Made by a program: the position numbers and the translations under genes. The notes under the pieces are model-generated. The model was not told the origin of the DNA and did not search any database. It worked only from the letters and a program-made list of their open reading frames with translations. From NCBI GenBank assembly GCA_022827165.1, contig JAJDTN010000005.1, positions 1-5,812 on the forward strand: a DNA stretch of 5,812 nucleotides, in the 5' to 3' direction. The DNA comes from Candidatus Latescibacterota bacterium. Lineage in GTDB: Bacteria; Latescibacterota; UBA2968; UBA8231. Within the stretch, counting starts at the first letter, position 1. Each line of letters opens with the position of its first letter. This document shows positions 1-5,812 of this stretch, piece by piece.

Positions 1-126
<126 letters not shown>

Positions 127-2913
127 TCAAACCCCCGGGAACCCGGGAAAGGCCCGCTGCAGGACCCGCCCGGTGTGCGAGTGCGGACAGGCGGCGACCT
201 CCCGCGGGGGGCCCGTCACCACCACCCGGCCGCCGTCGCCCCCGGCCCCCGGGCCGAGATCGACGACGTGGTCGGCGGCGGCGATCACGTACGGGTCGTG
301 CTCGACGACGAGGACCGTGTCGCCGCGGTCGACCAGGCGCTGGAGCAGCTCCACGAGCAGGGCCGTGTCGCAGCGGTGCAGCCCGGAGGTGGGCTCGTCC
401 AGCAGGTAGAGGGTGCGCTCCACCGCCGGCCGGCCGAGCTCGGCGGAGAGCTTCACCCGCTGCGCTTCGCCGCCGCTGAGCTGGCCCGCCGGCTGACCGA
501 GGCGGAGGTACCCCAGGCCGAGGTCGGCCAGCAGATCCAGGCGCCGGGCGGCCTCGGGCACGTTGGCGAACCGGAGCCGCGCCTCGGCCACGCTCAGCTC
601 CAGCACCTCGGCGATCGACAGCCCGCCGAAGCGGACCTCCAGGACCTCGCGCCGGTAGCGGGTGCCCGCGCAGCGGCCGCAGGGAAGGGGCAGGTCCTCC
701 AGGTCCAGCGCCGCCTCCGGCTCGCGGCCGGTACCGCCGCAGCGGCTGCAGGCGCCGCCGCTGTTGAAGCTGAAGTCTCCCGGACGGTATCCGCGCAACC
801 GGGCCTCCGGCGACTGCGCGAACAGCTCCCGCAGGACGGCCATGAGGCCGGTGCAGGTGGCCGCGTTGGAGCGCCCCGTGCGGCCGATGGGGGACTGGTC
901 GACGGCGACCACCCGTTGCAGGGCCCCGGCCCCCCGCAGACCGTCGAAGGGCAGAGGGCGGCGTCCAGCCCCCTGCAGGCGGGCGGCCAGGGCCGGGCGC
1001 AGGGTGTGATGGACGAGACTGCTCTTGCCCGAGCCCGAGACGCCGGTGACGCTCACCAGGCAGCCGAGAGGAAGGCGGAGATCGGCACCCTGCAGGTTGT
1101 GGCCCCGGGCGCCGAGGAGCTCGAGCCAGCCACCGGCGCCGGCGGAGCGCCCGCGGCGGCCGGGCCGGTCTCCGGCAAGGGCCCGTCCGGTGGGGGTGCC
1201 GGCAGCCCGTGCCCCCCGGGGCGGACCCTGGTAGAGGAGGCGTCCGCCTTCGTCGCCGGCGCCGGGTCCGAGCTCCACGAGCAGGTCCGCGTCTCCGATC
1301 AGGTCGAGGTCGTGCTCGACGACGAGGACGGAGTTGCCCCCGTCCCGCAGTCGTTCGAGGGCGGCCGCCAGGCGCCGGGTGTCGCGTCCGTGGAGGCCGG
1401 CGCCGGGCTCGTCGAGGACGTAGAGGACCCGGGAGAGTCCCGACCCGAGGGCGGCCACGAGCTGCAGGCGCTGCAGTTCCCCCGCCGACAGGGTCGGCGC
1501 CCTGCGGTCGAGGGTGAGGTACCCGAGTCCGAGGTCGATCATCACCTCCACGCCGCGGCGGACGACGTCCAGGATGTGGTCGGCCAGGGCCTGCTTCCCG
1601 GGGGGTACGGCGACCCCGTCGAGCCACTCGGCGGCCTCGGAGAGGGTGCGCCCCTGTAGATCGCCGAGGCTCTCGCCGTCGATGCGGACGGCGCGGGACG
1701 GAGCCGACAGCCGGCTGCCCCGGCACCCGGGGCACGGAGAGCCGGCCCCGTCCCCCTGAAGCTCCTCCAGCCAGGCCCGCTCGGCGGCGTCGTCGACGAC
1801 CGCGGCTCTCGCGTCGAGCCAGCGGCGCAGGCCGGTGAACGGTTGGCCGCGGGCCCGGGGTCCCTCGCCCTCCCACAGACCCTGCACCGCCGCCTCCGGC
1901 CACTCCGAGAGAGGATCCGACGGGTCGACCCCGGCGCGCCGGCAGAACGCCTCCACCGCGCGCCGCAGCCGGCGATGCCCGAAGCGCTCCCACAGCACCG
2001 CCAGCGACGCCGCCGGGGGCTCGGCGGCCGACAGCAGGCGCTCGAAGGAGCTGCCCGCCGACAGCCCGGAGCCGCGGCAGTCCGGGCAGGCGCCGTCGGG
2101 GCTGTTGAAGCTGAAGAGGGCGGCGGAGATCTCGGGAAAGGCGGCGCCGCAGGCGGCGCAGGCCGGACGCACGCTGTAGCGCTCCTCGGCGCCGGTGGCC
2201 GGATCGAGGAGACCGAGGCGCCCCTGGCCGAGCTGCACCGCCGCCTGCAGGGAGCCGCGCAACCGGAGCCGCATCCCGTCCCTGACGGCGACGCGGTCGA
2301 CGACCACTTCCGGGGACCGGCCGACGAGGCGGGAGGCCTCCACCTCCTCCAGGACCAGGGTCTCGGTTCCGCAGCGGATCCGCCGGTAGCCGCCGCGCTC
2401 GACCTCGGCGATCAGCTCCCGGGCGCGGGCCTCCGTGGCCGGCGGCTCCAGGGGAGCGGTCACCACCAGCCGGCTGCCCTCGGGCCGCCCCGAGGCGCGC
2501 TCGAGGATCTCGTCGAAGGGTTGGGCCGCCACCGGCTGCCCGCAGTCCAGGCAGTGGGCCCGGCCCACCCGGGCCCACAGCAGACGCAGGTAGTCGGACA
2601 GTCCCGTGATCGTCGCCGCCGTCGAGCGCGACGACGGGCGGCTGCGCGCCTGGGCGATGGCCAGGGCCGGCCGCAGCCCGTCGATGCGCTGCACCCGCGG
2701 CGGCTGCAGGCGCCGGGCGAAGGCGGCGGCGGGCCCCTCCGCGGTCAGCAGGAACCGCCGCCGGGCCTCGGCGTAGAGGGTGTCGAAGGCGAGGCTCGAC
2801 TTGCCCGATCCGGAGACGCCGGTGAGGGCGATGAGCCGGCCGTGGGGAAGGTCCAGGTCCAGGGACCGCAGGTTGTGCTCGCGGGCGCCGCGGATCTCCA
2901 GCTGGTCCTTCAC
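127..2913 (-). CDS. uvrA: UvrA-family excinuclease ATPase with a divergent N-terminal half (UvrA or UvrA paralogue)
   Basis: A 928-aa tandem ABC ATPase of the UvrA family. UvrA dimers scan DNA for bulky lesions and load UvrB in nucleotide excision repair. Visible in order: IRGAREHNL (7-15); Walker A GVSGSGKS (32-39); a UvrB-binding-like region (about 130-245); zinc module 1 (C252, C255, C276, C279, around FSFNSPDGAC); a CPGC pair (394-397); signature LSAGE (475-479); Walker B LDEP (500-503); H-loop H534; second Walker A (624-631); VDQSPIGRTGRSN (671-683); zinc module 2 (C722, C725, C745, C748); signature LSGGE (812-816); Walker B LDEP (838-841); H872. Length is close to the usual 940-955 aa. 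Start is GTG at 2913-2911, overlapping the upstream TGA as GTGA, with GGGGGA about nine bases before it. Oddities: LSAGE replaces LSGGE in the first ABC half; the segment after RRRF lacks the usual YVESLSAYARQFL; zinc module 2 seems one residue short (FSFNSGGAC). It could be the housekeeping UvrA or a paralogue; the family is certain, the exact role is not. Confidence 0.93.
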   Translation of the reverse strand: MKDQLEIRGAREHNLRSLDLDLPHGRLIALTGVSGSGKSSLAFDTLYAEARRRFLLTAEGPAAAFARRLQPPRVQRIDGLRPALAIAQARSRPSSRSTAATITGLSDYLRLLWARVGRAHCLDCGQPVAAQPFDEILERASGRPEGSRLVVTAPLEPPATEARARELIAEVERGGYRRIRCGTETLVLEEVEASRLVGRSPEVVVDRVAVRDGMRLRLRGSLQAAVQLGQGRLGLLDPATGAEERYSVRPACAACGAAFPEISAALFSFNSPDGACPDCRGSGLSAGSSFERLLSAAEPPAASLAVLWERFGHRRLRRAVEAFCRRAGVDPSDPLSEWPEAAVQGLWEGEGPRARGQPFTGLRRWLDARAAVVDDAAERAWLEELQGDGAGSPCPGCRGSRLSAPSRAVRIDGESLGDLQGRTLSEAAEWLDGVAVPPGKQALADHILDVVRRGVEVMIDLGLGYLTLDRRAPTLSAGELQRLQLVAALGSGLSRVLYVLDEPGAGLHGRDTRRLAAALERLRDGGNSVLVVEHDLDLIGDADLLVELGPGAGDEGGRLLYQGPPRGARAAGTPTGRALAGDRPGRRGRSAGAGGWLELLGARGHNLQGADLRLPLGCLVSVTGVSGSGKSSLVHHTLRPALAARLQGAGRRPLPFDGLRGAGALQRVVAVDQSPIGRTGRSNAATCTGLMAVLRELFAQSPEARLRGYRPGDFSFNSGGACSRCGGTGREPEAALDLEDLPLPCGRCAGTRYRREVLEVRFGGLSIAEVLELSVAEARLRFANVPEAARRLDLLADLGLGYLRLGQPAGQLSGGEAQRVKLSAELGRPAVERTLYLLDEPTSGLHRCDTALLVELLQRLVDRGDTVLVVEHDPYVIAAADHVVDLGPGAGGDGGRVVVTGPPREVAACPHSHTGRVLQRAFPGFPGV

Positions 2914-3632
2914 CGAGGCCCGTCCCCCGGCCGCCGCAGGGCCAGCTCCCGCGAAGCGCGTTCGTGGTCCTCCAGCGAGTCGATCTCGAACCACGGGAGA
3001 TCGCCGGTCTCCACGGCGCGCAGGTTTCCCGACCGGATCAGGGGCCCGTACGCGGCGGTGGGATAGACCGCTTCCCCGCCTCCCTCCACCAGCCGTCCGA
3101 CCTCGCGCCGAACCATCGCCGATCCGGCCTCGTCGAACCGGACCAGCTGCACGCTCACCGCCTGGGAGGCGGCCGGGGCCAGGTGCTTGCCGATCTCCGT
3201 CACCCGGCCCGCGCCGTCGATCCGCAGGTTCATCTCCCCTGCCTCCCTGGCCGCACGGGAGTCGACGGCGATGGCGCTGCCCGGTCCCTCCCCCAGGCGC
3301 TCGAGGACGGCCTGGTCGAAGAGGATGTCGCAGTTGAACAGGAAGGCGCCGCCCTCCAGGCAGCCGAGGGCGCGGTGGAGGGACTCGATGCTGTTCGTCG
3401 TCCGCCAGTCCTCGTTGATCACGCATCGGGCCCGGCTCCCGAGATGGCGGCGGACCTGCGCGGCCTCGTAGCCGGTGACGACGACGACGTCGCCCACGCC
3501 GATCCCCGCCAGCGCCTCGAGCTGACGGTCGATGAGGGCGCGGCCGGCCACCGGCACCAGGCACTTCGGCCGGCCCTCGGTGAGGTGGCGGAGCCGGGTG
3601 CCGGCCCCGGCGGCGAGGATGATGGCGCGCAG
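2910..3632 (-). CDS. LicC-like nucleotidyltransferase (sugar/alcohol-phosphate type), CTG start
   Basis: A 240-aa single-domain protein of the NTP-transferase superfamily, in the group holding LicC-type phosphocholine cytidylyltransferases and related inositol- or aminoethylphosphonate-activating enzymes. Such enzymes join an NTP to a phosphorylated alcohol, releasing pyrophosphate, in the cytoplasm. The sequence opens with IILAAGAGTRL (4-14, nucleotide-binding loop), then RPKCLVPV (21-28), NCD (100-102, probable metal Asp D102), GEMNLRI (132-138), IGKHL (147-151, conserved Lys149) and LPWFEIDSLEDHERA (212-226, with E216 and D218 as probable second metal ligands). The start is set at CTG 3632-3630: GGAG (3642-3639) lies six bases upstream and this start keeps the whole G-x-G-T-R loop. 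The GTG at 3557 would delete that loop, and I found no ATG, GTG or TTG at a suitable place. The gene overlaps the UvrA-like gene by four bases (GTGA), so the two are probably translationally coupled. The substrate is unknown. Confidence 0.88.
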   Translation of the reverse strand: MRAIILAAGAGTRLRHLTEGRPKCLVPVAGRALIDRQLEALAGIGVGDVVVVTGYEAAQVRRHLGSRARCVINEDWRTTNSIESLHRALGCLEGGAFLFNCDILFDQAVLERLGEGPGSAIAVDSRAAREAGEMNLRIDGAGRVTEIGKHLAPAASQAVSVQLVRFDEAGSAMVRREVGRLVEGGGEAVYPTAAYGPLIRSGNLRAVETGDLPWFEIDSLEDHERASRELALRRPGDGPR

Positions 3633-3638
3633 GGGAAT

Positions 3639-3642
3639 CTCC
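3639..3642 (-). promoter_or_regulatory. Ribosome-binding site deciding the CTG start of the leftward nucleotidyltransferase
   Basis: On the minus strand the sequence reads GGAG, then ATTCCC, then CTG. The six-base spacing is in the normal range, and the CTG is followed at once by the conserved strand and nucleotide loop. An ATT three codon-lengths closer to the site (3638-3636) is the only other near alternative and would sit directly against GGAG, which is too close. Confidence 0.6.
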
Positions 3643-3662
3643 GTGCCGGAGGATGGGGGGCC

Positions 3663-3691
3663 GGGATACGGCCCGCGGGCTGAAACGTCAA
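3663..3691 (-). promoter_or_regulatory. Candidate sigma-70-type promoter for the leftward operon
   Basis: On the minus strand TTGACG (3691-3686, five of six matches to the -35 consensus) is followed after 17 bases by TATCCC (3668-3663, three of six matches to the -10 consensus). Transcription would begin near 3656, giving a leader of about 25 bases that includes the GGAG site. The short AT-richer patch around 3684-3695 stands out from the GC-rich surroundings. The weak -10 keeps confidence moderate. Confidence 0.45.
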
Positions 3692-3745
3692 TATACGGTG
3701 GTCTCGACGAGGGCCGGGACGGAGCCCGCCCGAGACCTCATGTCG

Positions 3746-3775
3746 TTGCCCCGGACCGAGGTCTATGGCTACATT
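3746..3775 (+). promoter_or_regulatory. Candidate promoter for the rightward operon
   Basis: TTGCCC (3746-3751, four of six -35 matches), an 18-base spacer and TACATT (3770-3775, four of six -10 matches). Transcription would start near 3782, about 96 bases before the TTG start of the nucleotidyltransferase. This would exclude the in-frame ATG codons at 3653 and 3740 as starts. The match is modest and rests on position as much as on sequence. Confidence 0.3.
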
Positions 3776-3804
3776 CGATCGTGGTCCCTGCCTGCGGTCC
3801 CGCT

Positions 3805-3822
3805 GCCTCCGGAGGCGCCTCC
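3805..3822. repeat. Two overlapping perfect 12-base palindromes in the divergent control region
   Basis: GCCTCCGGAGGC (3805-3816) and GGAGGCGCCTCC (3811-3822) are both perfect palindromes and share the central GGAGGC. The arrangement is CCTCC-GGAGG-CG-CCTCC. It could be a protein-binding site between the candidate rightward promoter and the gene. The shared GGAGG could also be a ribosome-binding site masked by either flanking CCTCC, although the loops are too tight for a full RNA hairpin. In a region this GC-rich, chance is also possible. Confidence 0.35.
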
Positions 3823-3824
3823 GT

Positions 3825-3881
3825 TTGTCCACCCCCGGACGCCCCGTCGTCTCCGCTCGCCCGGCACGCCGAAATCCTTGA
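3825..3881 (+). CDS. Possible 18-codon leader ORF ending on the nucleotidyltransferase start
   Basis: This short reading frame begins at TTG (3825-3827), nine bases after a full GGAGG (3811-3815). It encodes MSTPGRPVVSARPARRNP and stops at TGA (3879-3881). The stop overlaps the TTG start of the downstream gene as TTGA, the same four-base overlap style as the other two junctions here. The downstream TTG has no recognisable ribosome-binding site of its own, so coupling through this leader would explain how it is translated. No protein family is recognised. The frame is very short and may be fortuitous. Confidence 0.25.
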   Translation: MSTPGRPVVSARPARRNP

Positions 3882-4639
3882 ACGCACTGATTCTGGCCGC
3901 CGGCCGCGGCCGCCGCCTTCTGCCGTACACCTCCGAGCGCCCCAAGTGCCTCTTGCAGGTGGGGCCGTGCACGATCCTCGAGCACCAGCTCCGGCGCCTC
4001 TCGGCGGCGGGGGTGGAACGGGTGACCATCGTCGCCGGCTTCGGGGCCGAGGCGGTGCGCCGCCGGGCGCAAGCCTGCGGCCCCGACGTGCGGGTGGTCT
4101 TCAATCCCTTCTTCGCCATCTCCGACAACCTGGTCAGCCTGTGGTCGGCGCGCTCCGAGATCGGCGAGGACACGCTGCTGCTCAACGGCGACAACGTCTT
4201 CCACCCCGCCGTCCTGGAGCCCCTGCTCGACGCCGACCCCGGGCCCTGCACCCTCCTCGTGCACCGGAAGTCCGCCTACGACGAGGACGACATGAAGGTG
4301 GCGCTCCGCGGCGGCCGCCTGGCCGCCATCGGCAAGGACCTCCTTCCCGCGCAGGCACAGGCCGAGTCGATCGGCATCATGCGCATCGCCGGCGACGGCA
4401 GCCGCCTGCTGCGCCTCGTCCTCGAGGAGGCGGTGGAGGACGCCGACGCCATGCACGGCTTCTACATCGACGGCGTGCGGCGCATGGTCGAGGCCGGATG
4501 CCCCGTCCGCTGCGCCGACATCGGCAGCCTGCCGTGGTCGGACATCGACACCGACGAGGACCTGCTCGAGGTGCGCCTCCACGTGCAGGCGTACGAGGCC
4601 GGCCACCCGGCGGCCTCGGCGGTGCGGGAGCCGGCATGA
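3878..4639 (+). CDS. LicC/IPCT-like nucleotidyltransferase (probable CTP:phospho-alcohol cytidylyltransferase)
   Basis: A 253-aa NTP-transferase with the full motif set: ALILAAGRGRRL (3-14, nucleotide loop), RPKCLLQV (21-28), NPFFAISDNLVSLW (76-89, typical of LicC-type enzymes), LNGDN (102-106, probable metal Asp D105), YDEDDMKV (134-141), IGKDLL (151-156, Lys153) and IGSLPWSDIDTDEDL (215-229, D222 and D224 as probable metal ligands). In this group the reaction is CTP plus an alcohol phosphate giving a CDP-alcohol; known members use phosphocholine, inositol-1-phosphate or 2-aminoethylphosphonate. The next gene, a CDP-alcohol phosphotransferase, overlaps by four bases (ATGA), which favours CTP as the nucleotide; the alcohol is unknown. 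The TTG at 3878 is chosen because homologues begin directly at this strand. The frame stays open upstream to ATGs at 3740 and 3653, but that stretch is Pro/Arg-rich with no domain character. There is no clear ribosome-binding site just before the TTG. Confidence 0.88.
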   Translation: MNALILAAGRGRRLLPYTSERPKCLLQVGPCTILEHQLRRLSAAGVERVTIVAGFGAEAVRRRAQACGPDVRVVFNPFFAISDNLVSLWSARSEIGEDTLLLNGDNVFHPAVLEPLLDADPGPCTLLVHRKSAYDEDDMKVALRGGRLAAIGKDLLPAQAQAESIGIMRIAGDGSRLLRLVLEEAVEDADAMHGFYIDGVRRMVEAGCPVRCADIGSLPWSDIDTDEDLLEVRLHVQAYEAGHPAASAVREPA

Positions 4640-5812
4640 CGGGCGGACTGCTGCTGTTCGAGGACAGCCCCCGCGGCGCCTGGACCGCGGGCTGCCGCTT
4701 CGGCGGTCTCACCACCCTCGAGCGCGGCATCCTGACCATGGCCCGGGCCGGGGTGGACCGCCTCCTCGTGGCCCTGCCCCCGGGGCTCTCCCCCGCTGCC
4801 GGGCGGCGGGTCCGCCGGCTGGGTATCGACCTGGAGATCGCCGCCTGGGGGGATTCGCCGCGCACCACCTTCGGCCCCTCCGACGAGGTGCTGGTCCTGC
4901 TGGGCGACCACGTCCACCACCACTCCTCCCTGACGGCCCTGGTCGAGTCCGGCGCTTCGGGCGGCGGGCTGGTGGTGCAGGTCTCGCCCGCGCCCGGCCA
5001 GGAGGGGCTCGCCTTCCTCGGCCCGGACGGGGCGACGGGCGGCGGTCCCCGGGGGAGGGTCAGCACGGGGGCTCTGCTCTGCGACGGCTCCCTGCAGCCG
5101 CACGAGGTCGTCGGCCGCGGCGGGTCCGCCCTCGAGTTCCTCCGCCGCCGGGCCGCCGGCCGCGGGGTGCGCACCACCGAGGGCGATCCGTCCCTGTGGC
5201 GCCGCGTCGAGGACCGCCGCGGCGCCCGGCAGGCCAGGGCGATGCTCTTCGGGCAGGTGACCAAGAAGACGAGCGGCCCCGTCTCGCGCCACATCAACGC
5301 CCGGCTGTCGATCCCCATCAGCAAGGTGCTGGTCGAGACCGGCCTGTCGCCGCACCTGGTGACGGTCCTCTTCGTGCTGACCACCGGCCTCGCCGCCGCC
5401 TGGCTGATCTCGGATCCGCAACCGTACTGGCGGCTGGCGCTGGCCGGGTGCCTGTGGCAGATGGCGGCCGTCCTCGACCGCTGCGACGGGGAGATCGCCC
5501 GGGTCAAGCTGTGCGAGTCCAGGTTCGGCGCCTGGTTCGACACGGTGACCGACAACCTGGCCTACGTCGCCGCCTACGCCGCCTTCCTCAAGGCCGCCCA
5601 CGGGCTCCACCCCGGGCAGCCCCTCTACCTCTACGCCGGCCTGTCGGCGGTGGCCGCCATGTTCCTCAGCCTCGGGGTGATGTACCACTACGCTTTGCGC
5701 ACCGGGTCCGGGTCGCTGCAGAACTACATCGTCGGCTTCGCGCGCCATGTGCCGCAGGAGGAGAAGGGCGCCCTCTACCGCGCCCTCGAGCGCTACGCCT
5801 TCCTGTCGAAGC
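4636..5812 (+). CDS. Degenerate nucleotidyltransferase domain fused to CDP-alcohol phosphotransferase (3' end cut)
   Basis: The first 392 residues are present; the gene runs off the right edge. ATG at 4636 overlaps the previous TGA (ATGA), with GGGAG (4626-4630) five bases upstream. Residues 1 to about 200 resemble a nucleotidyltransferase fold: TTLERGILTMARAGVDRLLV aligns by eye with the usual helix-strand after the nucleotide loop, LLGDHV (88-93) matches the metal-Asp strand, and GALLCDGSL resembles the later strand. The G-x-G-x-R loop and PK-x-L motif are absent, and W188 is followed by RRVED rather than the usual D-V-D-T type ending. Residues about 205-392 form an integral membrane CDP-alcohol phosphotransferase with the complete signature D281-x2-D284-G-x2-A288-R289-x8-G298-x3-D302-x3-D306. 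Hydrophobic segments lie near 240-258, 265-281, 307-321 and 330-354. This arrangement resembles the bifunctional IPCT/DIPP synthase family, but the N-terminal half looks inactive. It would transfer a phospho-alcohol from a CDP-alcohol to an acceptor at the cytoplasmic membrane; substrates are unknown. Confidence 0.88.
   Translation, partial: MTGGLLLFEDSPRGAWTAGCRFGGLTTLERGILTMARAGVDRLLVALPPGLSPAAGRRVRRLGIDLEIAAWGDSPRTTFGPSDEVLVLLGDHVHHHSSLTALVESGASGGGLVVQVSPAPGQEGLAFLGPDGATGGGPRGRVSTGALLCDGSLQPHEVVGRGGSALEFLRRRAAGRGVRTTEGDPSLWRRVEDRRGARQARAMLFGQVTKKTSGPVSRHINARLSIPISKVLVETGLSPHLVTVLFVLTTGLAAAWLISDPQPYWRLALAGCLWQMAAVLDRCDGEIARVKLCESRFGAWFDTVTDNLAYVAAYAAFLKAAHGLHPGQPLYLYAGLSAVAAMFLSLGVMYHYALRTGSGSLQNYIVGFARHVPQEEKGALYRALERYAFLSK

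Noticed and set aside
1843..3066. Plus-strand open frame of 407 codons opposite the UvrA-like gene and nucleotidyltransferase
   Set aside because: Same reason: antisense, low complexity, no motif, and it crosses the junction of two well-supported genes.
2914..3564. N-terminal extension of the UvrA-like protein by 217 residues to GTG 3564
   Set aside because: The extension is an out-of-frame reading of the leftward nucleotidyltransferase. UvrA proteins begin a few residues before IRGAREHNL, which fits GTG 2913.
3692..3697. Plus-strand TATACG as a -10 element
   Set aside because: No reasonable -35 hexamer lies 16-18 bases upstream, and the same AT patch is better explained by the minus-strand TTGACG element.
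3653..3877. N-terminal extension of the rightward nucleotidyltransferase to ATG 3653 or ATG 3740
   Set aside because: The family starts directly at the ALILAAG strand, the extension has no domain character, and the candidate promoter lies downstream of both ATG codons. ATG 3740 is not fully excluded.
3419..4606. Minus-strand open frame of 395 codons across the divergent control region
   Set aside because: It is antisense to the rightward nucleotidyltransferase and out of frame with the leftward one; no domain is visible.
4377..5748. Minus-strand open frames of 392 and 428 codons opposite the nucleotidyltransferase and CDP-alcohol phosphotransferase genes
   Set aside because: They lie opposite genes with complete catalytic signatures; the translated proteins are repetitive and Pro/Arg/Gly-rich.

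Overview
This is a GC-rich bacterial window, by eye around 70% GC or more, with strong G/C third-position bias in every gene. That bias, plus methionyl-tRNA synthetase, a UvrA-family ATPase and short 4-base gene overlaps, fits a high-GC bacterium. The sequence alone does not let me name a phylum. There are no tRNA or rRNA genes, no CRISPR array and no insertion sequence.

The layout is two divergent gene sets leaving a 245-base control region (about 3633-3877). Leftward (minus strand) come a 240-aa LicC-like nucleotidyltransferase that starts at a CTG codon, then a 928-aa UvrA-family double ABC ATPase joined to it by a GTGA stop/start overlap. After a 51-base gap without a terminator comes the first 25 codons of metG, cut by the window edge. 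Rightward (plus strand) come a possible 18-codon leader ORF, then a 253-aa LicC/IPCT-like nucleotidyltransferase with intact active-site motifs. It is joined by an ATGA overlap to a protein carrying a degenerate nucleotidyltransferase-like domain fused to a complete CDP-alcohol phosphotransferase domain, cut by the right window edge.

The rightward pair reads as a two-step pathway. The soluble nucleotidyltransferase would make a CDP-activated (or other NDP-activated) alcohol or polyol. The membrane CDP-alcohol phosphotransferase would then move the phospho-alcohol onto an acceptor, giving a phospholipid head group or a phosphodiester solute. The substrate cannot be read from the sequence. The most interesting point is that the N-terminal domain of the transferase looks like a nucleotidyltransferase that has lost its catalytic loop, while a complete nucleotidyltransferase is encoded immediately upstream. 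The second, divergent nucleotidyltransferase, coupled to a UvrA-like ATPase with an altered ABC signature (LSAGE), is the other unusual arrangement.
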